From: CAZCJU01 sp964562175
GTDB taxonomy: Bacteria > Bacillota > Clostridia > Oscillospirales > CAG-272
NCBI GenBank assembly: GCA_964562175.1
Contig: CAZLRV010000028.1
Span: 1 to 19,767, forward strand
Length of the DNA: 19,767 nucleotides
Direction: 5' to 3'
The notes beneath the pieces are model-generated. The model worked only from the letters and a program-made list of their open reading frames with translations, ran no database searches and had not been told where the DNA came from. A program made the translations under genes and the position numbers. Of this stretch, positions 1 through 6,436 are shown one piece after another. Within the stretch, counting starts at the first letter, position 1. Each line of letters begins with the position of its first letter.

Positions 1-592
1 TATATTCCGCTTTTGCAATGCAAAGAATATCCGCTTCGTAAAGATACGGCGGAAATACCTGACCATCATATTCCTCTTTGAAGGGGATATCCTCATCCAC
101 AAAAAGAATGCCGTGTTCGGTGATAATTCCGGTGCCGGATTGCATCAACCGTCTGCCGATTTCGGCGTATTTGGGATTATCCTCATCATTGGCAGGAATA
201 CAGCCGTCACGGTTGAGTATATACTCACGACCGACCTTTCCCATATTGCCGATATTTTGAATAAGGCAGTATTTATTGAGATTGAAAGTCAGATTGATGA
301 TGTCTTTTATTTCAGTGAAGCCTTCTTGCTTCATGGCTTCGTAAAACTGTTCTTCTTCCGTGCCGAAGAAACTCTCCATACGCTTGGCAAGATAGTTCAG
401 CTCGTCCGGATTAACGAAGCGGTCTTTTAAGTGACCGAGTTCTTCGGGAAATACCACATCTTTGATAAACAGTTCAAGAGAGGTATTGTCGGCTGCGTGT
501 ATCTCCGCAAGTGCCGATAAAAGTGTATTTTCGGAGCATGGGAAGTGGATGTCAGCCATGTGGTCGTTATATTGAACAGTGACTTTTATCAT
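1..592 (-). CDS. ArdA-like antirestriction-family protein, partial (C-terminus beyond left edge)
   Basis: Starting at the ATG at 592 (complement), 197 codons stay open to the window edge, so the stop and C-terminus are missing. The protein begins MIKVTVQYNDHM. Visible blocks include PDELNYLAKRM (about residues 61-71), DIINLTFNLNKY and KYAEIGRRLMQSGTG. From memory, this arrangement (an ELN-LA block, an INLT block, then a YAxIG block) matches proteins annotated as antirestriction ArdA-like in conjugative elements of gut Clostridia. The visible part is acidic (about 36 Asp/Glu against 17 Lys/Arg), which fits the DNA-mimic character of ArdA proteins that block type I restriction enzymes, but acidity alone is not proof. 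The start overlaps the stop of the preceding gene in an ATGA arrangement, implying translational coupling. The reading as a mobile-element accessory gene is fairly secure; the exact biochemical role is inference. Confidence 0.6.
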   Translation of the reverse strand, partial: MIKVTVQYNDHMADIHFPCSENTLLSALAEIHAADNTSLELFIKDVVFPEELGHLKDRFVNPDELNYLAKRMESFFGTEEEQFYEAMKQEGFTEIKDIINLTFNLNKYCLIQNIGNMGKVGREYILNRDGCIPANDEDNPKYAEIGRRLMQSGTGIITEHGILFVDEDIPFKEEYDGQVFPPYLYEADILCIAKAEY

Positions 593-1287
593 AATAATTC
601 CGTCCTTTCCTTAAATTTTACAGCACCCACGCCATATCTGCGGATAGCCATAGCATTACACACAAGACCGAAAATTTTCGGCTCGACGATCTCGGTATCC
701 GCAAGGTCACCGATGGTTAGATTCTTTGTGCCGAGGTATAAGTCTTTAGCGGCACAGTACAAAGTGTAACCGTTTGTGCTGCTATCCTTTAGACGAATTT
801 TTTCAAATAGGATTTTATTTCTCTGCACATATCTTCCGGTACAGCTCCACAGTCGGCTGTCTGCGGAAAGCAAATATACCGCCGCCATAAGCGCATAGTC
901 CTTTTTATCCAATTTAGCGATAGCTTCGGTGAAAACAGTGCGATGCTTTTTGTTCTTAAAGTACATAGGGTTTTCCTCACTCTCTTTCAGATATTGATTC
1001 AGTCGTTTAACAAAGGGTGGGTATTTGATGGCTGCCATCGTTTCGGCAACAGCTTCTTTCAGCGTTGCGGCTCCGGCTGTGATCCTTTCGTTAATACATA
1101 GGCATTTATCCGCTAAACAGCCGTTATGGTTGCTGAGATAATATGGGCAAAGGGTGCAGTCGCAGTCTTTATCGGTATATTCATACTTTCGGAGTATAAC
1201 AACACCGTGACCTCTCGGCTTGAAATTCGGAATTGAACACATAATCTTTTCAAGTTGTCGCAGTTCATAGCTTTCTGAAAAATACAT
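589..1287 (-). CDS. Conserved hypothetical protein of clostridial mobile elements, with a cysteine cluster
   Basis: A 232-aa protein without a signal peptide or membrane segment. Residues 42-64 hold six cysteines (42, 44, 47, 57, 62, 64: CxC, CxxC, then a second CxxxxCxC group), which looks like a metal-binding or iron-sulfur site. The rest is mixed helix-like sequence with blocks LNQYLKESEENPM and ALMAAVYLLSAD, and a C-terminal block CNAMAIRRYGVGAVKF. I recall similar proteins, always unnamed, in integrative conjugative elements of gut Clostridia next to an ArdA-like gene, as here; I know of no assigned function. The ATG at 1287 is preceded by AGGAAAGGAAT. The last codon overlaps the start of the ArdA-like gene by four bases. 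A terminator-like hairpin ends 26 nt before the start codon, so expression may depend on read-through or antitermination. Confidence 0.75.
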   Translation of the reverse strand: MYFSESYELRQLEKIMCSIPNFKPRGHGVVILRKYEYTDKDCDCTLCPYYLSNHNGCLADKCLCINERITAGAATLKEAVAETMAAIKYPPFVKRLNQYLKESEENPMYFKNKKHRTVFTEAIAKLDKKDYALMAAVYLLSADSRLWSCTGRYVQRNKILFEKIRLKDSSTNGYTLYCAAKDLYLGTKNLTIGDLADTEIVEPKIFGLVCNAMAIRRYGVGAVKFKERTELL

Positions 1288-1313
1288 TGTTTTTTATTCC
1301 TTTCCTGAAACAG

Positions 1314-1352
1314 AAAAAACCCACGGTCTTGTTTCATTTTCAAAACCGTGGG
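1314..1352 (-). terminator. Intrinsic-terminator-like hairpin between the two hypothetical mobile-element genes
   Basis: On the minus strand the arms CCCACGGT and ACCGTGGG (1345-1352 and 1320-1327), extended inward by TTTG/CAAG-type pairs, enclose an A-rich loop and are followed at once by six Ts (1319-1314). It lies just after the stop at 1363 and 26 nt before the next start at 1287, so it can terminate the upstream gene or attenuate the downstream one. Confidence 0.75.
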
Positions 1353-1362
1353 CTTAACCTTA

Positions 1363-2019
1363 TTACATATTTAATTGTGGTGCTTCATCCTCATCAAAGA
1401 AAGTCGGAGCATACTGCATTTCGGGATACGCATATTGCATTTTCTCCATAAGGAGCATAAGACCTCGATCCTGAACGTAGGTCAGCGAGTCACAGTTATC
1501 TCTTGCGAAAGCTGCACATTTGAATAATTCCTTCGCTTCTTCTGCCGTAAACAGTTTGTCCTTATTTACCAATCCGGCACGAACGGCATAGTTTTCTTTT
1601 GAGGAGAGGTAGTCCGGTGAGTAGTCGCCGTGGGCAAGGTAATTTCCGTTGTTTGATTGCCGCCATGAGCAAAACATAAATCCGTGTTTTTGGCTATACA
1701 TTCCGGCAAATACAACATCGCCGTACTCGGAAAATTTACGATAGTTCTGCACATCCTTTGGTTTCATCTTCGGAGCAGATTCATAAAGTCCGACATACTC
1801 TCGGACGACTTCGGCATCCTCGGTCAATCTTGTGAATATTTCTTTGGCTTCCATGTCGGCAAGGTCTTTGCTCATATAGTGCATATATCCCTCGGCGGTG
1901 ATGCCTGTGAGATAAACATTTTTATACCCGATGCACAGCAACTGATCTTCTTGATTGTATTCGGTAGTACATCCGTAGTGCTGTGCTTTTCGTTGCATTT
2001 CTTCTTGGTATATGGTCAT
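1363..2019 (-). CDS. Conserved hypothetical protein of clostridial mobile elements
   Basis: A 218-aa protein starting MTIYQEEMQRKAQHYG. I chose the ATG at 2019 because a near-perfect AGGAGGT (2033-2027) sits 7 nt upstream. The frame remains open to 2241, but that extension would run through two hairpins and lacks a ribosome site. The protein is soluble, acidic at its C-terminus (FFDEDEAPQLNM) and has an aromatic-rich centre (FAGMYSQKHGFMFCSWRQ, then GNYLAHGDYSPDY). I recall related unnamed proteins in conjugative elements of gut Clostridia, often in the same accessory block as ArdA-like genes. No catalytic motif is visible and I assign no function. It is the first gene of the mobile-type block after the tRNA-Leu gene and is separated from the next gene by a terminator-like hairpin. 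Confidence 0.75.
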   Translation of the reverse strand: MTIYQEEMQRKAQHYGCTTEYNQEDQLLCIGYKNVYLTGITAEGYMHYMSKDLADMEAKEIFTRLTEDAEVVREYVGLYESAPKMKPKDVQNYRKFSEYGDVVFAGMYSQKHGFMFCSWRQSNNGNYLAHGDYSPDYLSSKENYAVRAGLVNKDKLFTAEEAKELFKCAAFARDNCDSLTYVQDRGLMLLMEKMQYAYPEMQYAPTFFDEDEAPQLNM

Positions 2020-2052
2020 TTTCGTTACCTCCTGATTTATAAAAATGGGTAT

Positions 2053-2086
2053 AAAAAAGCGTATGGATTTGCTTGTATCCATACGC
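2053..2086 (-). terminator. Intrinsic-terminator-like hairpin just upstream of the 218-aa gene
   Basis: Perfect 10-bp arms GCGTATGGAT and ATCCATACGC (2086-2077 and 2068-2059 read on the minus strand) enclose an 8-nt loop and are followed by six Ts (2058-2053). It ends 33 nt before the start codon at 2019, and I see no promoter between the T-run and that start. Confidence 0.75.
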
Positions 2087-2194
2087 TCGGTGGCTTGTAT
2101 TCTTTTTTCGGGGAGTTCACAACCTGCCACAAAGGAAAATGCACCATTTTCGCATTCGCAAAATCGCAGATTTTTTTCTGACCGTAGAAACGGC

Positions 2195-2221
2195 GAAACC
2201 CCCGATAAAATCGGGGGTTTC
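2195..2221. terminator. Symmetric GC-rich hairpin downstream of tRNA-Leu
   Basis: A perfect 12-bp inverted repeat, GAAACCCCCGAT and ATCGGGGGTTTC, with a 3-nt loop. The strand symmetry gives a short TTTC tract on either side. It begins 30 nt past the encoded CCA of tRNA-Leu and probably ends that transcript; it could also block transcription entering from the left. The short T-tract makes its efficiency uncertain. Confidence 0.7.
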
Positions 2222-2251
2222 TTGGGCAATATCTTTTTCATTGCCCTTCGA

Positions 2252-2333
2252 TGGTGCGGGTAACAGGACTTGAACCTGCACTCTTACGAATTGGTTCCTA
2301 AGACCAACGTGTCTGCCATTCCACCACACCCGC
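2252..2333 (-). tRNA. tRNA-Leu (anticodon UAG), CCA encoded
   Basis: The minus strand folds as a complete leucine tRNA. The acceptor GCGGGTG (2333-2327) pairs with TACCCGC, with one G-T wobble, followed by discriminator A (2255) and encoded CCA (2254-2252). The D arm contains GGAATGGCAGAC. Anticodon stem TTGGT/ACCAA encloses loop CTTAGGA with anticodon TAG at 2300-2298. An extra arm follows, then the T loop GTTCAAGTC. The long variable arm and UAG anticodon identify leucine, reading CUN codons. Its 3' end faces the mobile-type genes, the orientation expected if an element had integrated into the tRNA 3' end. Confidence 0.95.
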
Positions 2334-2342
2334 GTGTAGGAT

Positions 2343-2371
2343 ATGATACAACAAATTGAAAAAAAAGTCAA
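2343..2371 (-). promoter_or_regulatory. Housekeeping promoter of tRNA-Leu
   Basis: On the minus strand TTGACT (2371-2366) is followed after exactly 17 nt by TATCAT (2348-2343). The predicted start falls only a few bases before the mature 5' end at 2333. Confidence 0.8.
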
Positions 2372-2562
2372 GAGGTTTTGATGAAAATTTTCAAATAATT
2401 ACGAATAAATTATCGCGTTTTTTGCAATAGATCGAGATAGTGCGGAGAGGAATTGAAATTAACGAAGATAATTATAATGCACAATATGTAAAATTTCATT
2501 TAACATAAGTCACAAAACGTGCAAAAAACTTCATATTGCGTAGATTTAAGTGGTTTCACCCC
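2372..2562. other. AT-rich intergenic spacer
   Basis: The gap between tRNA-Leu and the glycan operon (2334-2696) is 363 bases. It holds the divergent tRNA and operon promoters and the operon leader, listed separately. In the central 191 bases I find no gene with a ribosome site, no RNA gene and no strong hairpin; it is AT-rich on both strands. Confidence 0.6.
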
Positions 2563-2591
2563 TTGCAATTTTTTCAAAATTGTGATACAAT
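2563..2591 (+). promoter_or_regulatory. Promoter of the surface polysaccharide operon
   Basis: TTGCAA (2563-2568) is separated by 17 nt from TACAAT (2586-2591), with a TG one base upstream of the -10 (extended -10). This is a good match to a housekeeping sigma-A promoter. It leaves a leader of roughly 100 nt before the first start codon. The 13-nt stretch TTGTGATACAATA at the -10 recurs exactly upstream of uvrB. Confidence 0.85.
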
Positions 2592-2655
2592 AGAATGGAT
2601 TTTAATGTAGAGCGGCGATTATATAAACGTAGCTGTCGATAGAAGATATAAAGAA

Positions 2656-2690
2656 GGCTTTCGGGGGCGGGAGCCAAGGAAACGAAAGGG
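2656..2690 (+). promoter_or_regulatory. Leader RNA with alternative pairings around the first ribosome site
   Basis: Two mutually exclusive helices can be drawn. GGCTT (2656-2660) can pair with GAGCC (2671-2675), or CTTTCG (2658-2663) can pair with CGAAAG (2683-2688), which covers most of the ribosome site GAAAGGG (2684-2690) of the first gene. I recognise no known riboswitch class. Regulation by this leader is inference. Confidence 0.35.
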
Positions 2691-2696
2691 TAAATT

Positions 2697-3914
2697 ATGA
2701 CACCAAATAAGACTATGATTCAATTCAACCAACCTGATATCACTCAAGCGGAAATTGACGGAGTGGCAGAGGTATTGCGTTCGGGTTGGATCACAACGGG
2801 GACACGTGCCAAGGAGTTTGAAAACAGGATCGCCGAGTGGGTAGGCTCAAAAAAGTGTATTTGCTTAAATTCGCAGACGGCATGTGCCGAAATGGCGCTT
2901 CGCTTGCTTGAAATAGGGCAGGGGGATGAGGTCATTGTACCGGCGTACACATACACGGCATCGGCATCGGTGATCGATCATGTCGGTGCAAAAATAGTTA
3001 TGATCGACTCTATAAAGGACGGGACGGAATTTGATTACGATATGATGGAGGCGGCGATAAACGAGAATACAAAAGCGATAATTCCCGTGGATTTGGGCGG
3101 AGTACCGTGCGACTATGACAGAATATTCGAGGCAGTTGAAAGAAAACGGCATTTGTTCAAGCCGAAGGGCAAGCTACAACAGGCTTTGGGCAGAGTAGCG
3201 GTATGCGCCGATACGGCGCACGCATTCGGAGCGAAATATCACGGCAAGCCCGTTGGTACGGTTGCGGATTTTTCAAGCTTCAGCTTTCATGCGGTGAAAA
3301 ACCTGACTACCGCAGAGGGCGGTGCATTAACGTGGCGAAGCATAGACGGTGTGGACGATGATGAGCTGTACAACACGCTTCATCTCTACTCCTTACACGG
3401 TCAATCGAAGGATGCCTTGTCCAAGTCAAGGCTCGGCGCATGGGAATACGACGTTATCGGAACGTGGTATAAATGCAATCTTACCGACATTGCAGCGGTA
3501 ATGGGTCTCAAACAGCTTGACCGTTATCAAAAAATGCTCGATCGCAGACGTGAGATAATACACAGATACGACGAGTGTTTCAGACCATTGGGCGTACAGA
3601 CGCTTGAGCATTACAATTCGGAGCATGAGTCATCGGGTCACTTGTATATTACGAGAGTACCGGGGATATCACTCGATGAGCGAAACGGTATAATTACAAA
3701 AATGGCGGAGTGCGGTGTCGCTTGCAATGTTCATTACAAGCCTCTGCCGATGCATACGGCGTACAAAAGGCTCGGCTTCGACATTGCCGATTACCCGAAC
3801 GCCTACGCATATTTTGAAAACGAGATAACTCTGCCGTTACATACCTGTCTGACAGACGACGAGGTTGAAACGATAATAGATAATTACACAAAAATTTTGA
3901 AAGAAGTTATGTGA
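2697..3914 (+). CDS. DegT/DnrJ/EryC1/StrS-family nucleotide-sugar aminotransferase
   Basis: A 405-aa PLP-dependent fold-type I sugar aminotransferase of usual family length. Family features in order: SGWITTGTRAKEFE (about residues 29-42), the loop NSQTACAEMALRLL, GDEVIVPAYTYTASA, the PLP-contacting aspartate Asp172 in CADTAHAFGA, and the PLP-binding Lys201 in FHAVKNLTTAEGG. Such enzymes move an amino group, usually from glutamate, onto a keto sugar nucleotide, giving an amino sugar for a surface polysaccharide. The substrate cannot be read from sequence, and no keto-sugar-forming dehydratase or oxidase lies in the window. A short insertion near residues 150-165 (RHLFKPKGKLQQ) precedes the PLP aspartate. 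The ATG at 2697 has GAAAGGG 6 nt upstream; Met7 is a less likely start. It is the promoter-proximal gene of the eight-gene operon. Confidence 0.93.
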   Translation: MTPNKTMIQFNQPDITQAEIDGVAEVLRSGWITTGTRAKEFENRIAEWVGSKKCICLNSQTACAEMALRLLEIGQGDEVIVPAYTYTASASVIDHVGAKIVMIDSIKDGTEFDYDMMEAAINENTKAIIPVDLGGVPCDYDRIFEAVERKRHLFKPKGKLQQALGRVAVCADTAHAFGAKYHGKPVGTVADFSSFSFHAVKNLTTAEGGALTWRSIDGVDDDELYNTLHLYSLHGQSKDALSKSRLGAWEYDVIGTWYKCNLTDIAAVMGLKQLDRYQKMLDRRREIIHRYDECFRPLGVQTLEHYNSEHESSGHLYITRVPGISLDERNGIITKMAECGVACNVHYKPLPMHTAYKRLGFDIADYPNAYAYFENEITLPLHTCLTDDEVETIIDNYTKILKEVM

Positions 3915-3939
3915 GCGTAGTGCTTCACAAAGTGATAAT

Positions 3940-5211
3940 ATGAACATTTGGTACTTACATCACTATGCCACACCGTATGAGCTGCCGGGACTTCACCGTC
4001 CGTTTGAGTTTGGAGAATATTTTGCCGAAAAGGGTCATAAGATAACTGTTTTTTCCTCCTCATATCTGCATTACAACGGCGACAATATGATAAAGGACAG
4101 GCAAAAATACATTATTCGCAATTATGGTGCTGTGCCTACCGTTTTCGTTAAGACCTCGCCTTATACCTCCGGCTTCGGTCGAGTTGCCAACATGGTGCAA
4201 TTCTATCGCAGAATGCTCCGTGTTGCAAAGAAATACGGCAAGGAAAACGGATATCCCGATGTTATAATCGCATCGAGTCCTCACCCGTTGACGATGCTTG
4301 CGGGATTGAAGATAGCGAAAAAATTAAAAATACCCTGCATTTGCGAGGTGCGTGACTTTTGGCCCGAAGTGTTTTTCTACGGCGGCAGGCTTAAGGAAAA
4401 GAGCCCGGCGGGCAAGGCATTGCTTGCGGGCGAGAGATATATTTACGAAAAAGCGGATGCTCTTACTTTCCTGAAAGAGGGAGATCACACCTATATCACC
4501 GATAAGGGCTGGGATATGGAGCATGGCGGCAGGGTCGATATGAGCAAGTGCATATATATCAACAACGGTGTCGATATTGCGCTTTTCGACAAACGCAAAA
4601 AAGAATTCGTTTATGAGGATGCGGATCTTGATTCGCAGGGCTTTAAAATCGTTTACTGCGGTACGATACGTCCCGTAAACGATGTGGATCTTATTCTCGA
4701 TACGGCGAAGCTGCTCGGAGGAGATTGCAAATTTCTCGTATACGGCACGGGAAACTGCGTGCCGGCTCTGCAAAAGAGAATAGACGACGAACATATAGAT
4801 AACGTAAAGCTCAAGGGATATGTTGATAATAATTACATTCCGTCGATATTGAGCCGCTCGTCGCTTAATTTGCTGAATTACTCCGGCAGTGCGTACAATT
4901 GGAGTAGGGGAAACAGCTCGAACAAGCTATTTGAATATCTTGCAAGCGGCAAGCCCGTTTTGTCAACGGTGAAGATGGGCTACGATATTATCGAAAGACA
5001 TAAATGCGGCATATCCGCCGAGGAGACAACGCCGCAAAGCATAGCACGCGGCATAGAAGAAATGAAACGGACATCAAAAGAGGATTATACGAAAATGTGT
5101 GTAAACGCACGTGCGGCGGCAGAGGAATATGATATACCGAGGCTTGCCGATGAGTATTCGGCTTGCATAGAAGCCGTAATCAAAAAATACGATGCCACAC
5201 ACGGTCGATAA
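3940..5211 (+). CDS. WbuB-like family 4 glycosyltransferase
   Basis: A 423-aa GT-B-fold retaining glycosyltransferase. The N-terminal acceptor domain opens MNIWYLHHYATPYELPG and has the block CEVRDFWPEVFF (about residues 134-145), as in WbuB-type transferases. The C-terminal nucleotide-sugar domain shows NNGVD, IVYCGTIRPVNDVDLILDTA, LKGYVDNNYIPSILSRS and NKLFEYLASGKPVLSTV. WbuB of E. coli is assigned as an L-FucNAc transferase; the sugar here is unknown. It probably adds one residue to a lipid-linked repeat unit on the cytoplasmic face of the membrane. It starts 25 nt after the aminotransferase with only a weak ribosome site (AAAGTGAT) and lies 12 nt before wecC, so it belongs to the same transcript. 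Confidence 0.9.
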   Translation: MNIWYLHHYATPYELPGLHRPFEFGEYFAEKGHKITVFSSSYLHYNGDNMIKDRQKYIIRNYGAVPTVFVKTSPYTSGFGRVANMVQFYRRMLRVAKKYGKENGYPDVIIASSPHPLTMLAGLKIAKKLKIPCICEVRDFWPEVFFYGGRLKEKSPAGKALLAGERYIYEKADALTFLKEGDHTYITDKGWDMEHGGRVDMSKCIYINNGVDIALFDKRKKEFVYEDADLDSQGFKIVYCGTIRPVNDVDLILDTAKLLGGDCKFLVYGTGNCVPALQKRIDDEHIDNVKLKGYVDNNYIPSILSRSSLNLLNYSGSAYNWSRGNSSNKLFEYLASGKPVLSTVKMGYDIIERHKCGISAEETTPQSIARGIEEMKRTSKEDYTKMCVNARAAAEEYDIPRLADEYSACIEAVIKKYDATHGR

Positions 5212-5223
5212 GGAGAAAAATAA

Positions 5224-6432
5224 ATGGTAAATGTGATCGGACTCGGCTACATAGGTCTGCCCACCGCTCTTATGCTTGCATCGCACGGAGTGGAGGTAGT
5301 GGGAACGGACTATGATAGCGAGATCGTCAAAACTCTGAACGAGGGTATGACCACATTCAAAGAAGAAGGGCTTGAGGAGCTGTTTCGGAAAGCGACGGAG
5401 TGCGGAATAAGATTTACTACAGAGTATCAAGCAACGGATACGTATATAATCTCCGTGCCGACACCTTACGATAAGTTCAGCAAAAAGGTCGATGCGCAAT
5501 ATGTTGCATCAGCCGCAAAAAGCGTATGCGAGGTATGCCCGACGGGGGCTGTCATTGTCGTGGAGTCAACGGTATCGCCCGGAACGATAGACAAATATGT
5601 GCGACCCGTTATAGATAAAGCGAACAAAGGCTTGAGTCTTGTTCATGCTCCGGAGCGCATAATTCCCGGAAATATGGTGTATGAGCTGGTACACAACGAC
5701 AGAACGATAGGGGCGGACAGCACCGAAACGGGTGAACAAATAAAAAAATTGTATTCATCGTTTTGCCGCGGCAACATAGTCGTTACCGATATCAAGACTG
5801 CGGAAATGACAAAAGTCGTGGAGAATACGTTCCGTGCGGTGAATATCGCATTCGCAAACGAGCTTGTGAAAATATGCAGACACTACGATATGGATGTCTA
5901 TGAAGTGATAAAAATATGCAATATGCACCCCAGAGTGAACATATTACAGCCCGGTCCCGGTGTGGGAGGTCATTGCATTTCGACAGATCCGTGGTTTATC
6001 GTGGGCGATTGCCCGAGTATAGCAAAGCTCACAGAGCAGGCAATGACGGTAAACACATCCATGCCCGAATATGTGCTTGACAGAATATACACGGTAATGA
6101 AAGAAAATAATATAAAGGATATATCAAAGGTCGGCATATACGGTATTTCTTATAAGGCCAATGTGGACGATCCGAGAGAATCGCCGACACTGCAGCTTAT
6201 CGAAAGCCAAATGAGGCATTTGGCAGAGCCGATAAAGTGCTATGACCCGTTCTTTGAGCGTGATATAGTACCCAACCAATATCATTGCTTTGAGAAGTTT
6301 CTCAACGATTCGGAGCTTGTCGTGATAATGGTAGATCATGACCATATCAAAGAAAATGCGGACAAGCTGAGGGGCAAGCTCGTTCTCGATACGAGAAAAT
6401 GCTGTGAGCTGCCCGGTGTATACGGGCTGTAA
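5224..6432 (+). CDS. wecC: UDP-N-acetyl-D-mannosamine dehydrogenase (WecC/UDP-glucose dehydrogenase superfamily)
   Basis: A 402-aa NAD-dependent nucleotide-sugar 6-dehydrogenase performing two successive oxidations of C6. The Rossmann motif GLGYIGLP is at residues 6-13, followed by SVPTP, ESTVSPGT and HAPERIIPGN. The catalytic helix contains Lys197 and Asn201 in TKVVENTFRAVNIAFANE, and the catalytic cysteine is Cys251 in GPGVGGHCISTDPWF. The HCI-DPWF form of that motif and the PERIIPG block are typical of UDP-ManNAc dehydrogenases rather than UDP-glucose dehydrogenases, and a wecB-type epimerase in the same operon would supply UDP-ManNAc. The product would be UDP-ManNAcA. A UDP-GlcNAc or WbpA-type substrate cannot be excluded. 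GGAG lies 9 nt before the ATG, spanning the end of the previous gene. Confidence 0.9.
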   Translation: MVNVIGLGYIGLPTALMLASHGVEVVGTDYDSEIVKTLNEGMTTFKEEGLEELFRKATECGIRFTTEYQATDTYIISVPTPYDKFSKKVDAQYVASAAKSVCEVCPTGAVIVVESTVSPGTIDKYVRPVIDKANKGLSLVHAPERIIPGNMVYELVHNDRTIGADSTETGEQIKKLYSSFCRGNIVVTDIKTAEMTKVVENTFRAVNIAFANELVKICRHYDMDVYEVIKICNMHPRVNILQPGPGVGGHCISTDPWFIVGDCPSIAKLTEQAMTVNTSMPEYVLDRIYTVMKENNIKDISKVGIYGISYKANVDDPRESPTLQLIESQMRHLAEPIKCYDPFFERDIVPNQYHCFEKFLNDSELVVIMVDHDHIKENADKLRGKLVLDTRKCCELPGVYGL

Positions 6433-6436
6433 TGCA

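Noticed and set aside
1684..2181. 165-aa open frame on the plus strand opposite the 218-aa gene
   Set aside because: It is antisense to a well-supported gene, has no ribosome site and no recognisable family features.
2020..2241. Upstream in-frame extension of the 218-aa gene to an ATG at 2241 (292 aa)
   Set aside because: The extension runs through two terminator-like hairpins, has low-complexity composition and no good ribosome site, while the internal ATG at 2019 follows AGGAGGT.
6404..6436. GTG start for the GT4-like gene inside wecC
   Set aside because: No better ribosome site, and the ATG at 6437 lies just after the wecC stop; kept only as an alternative.
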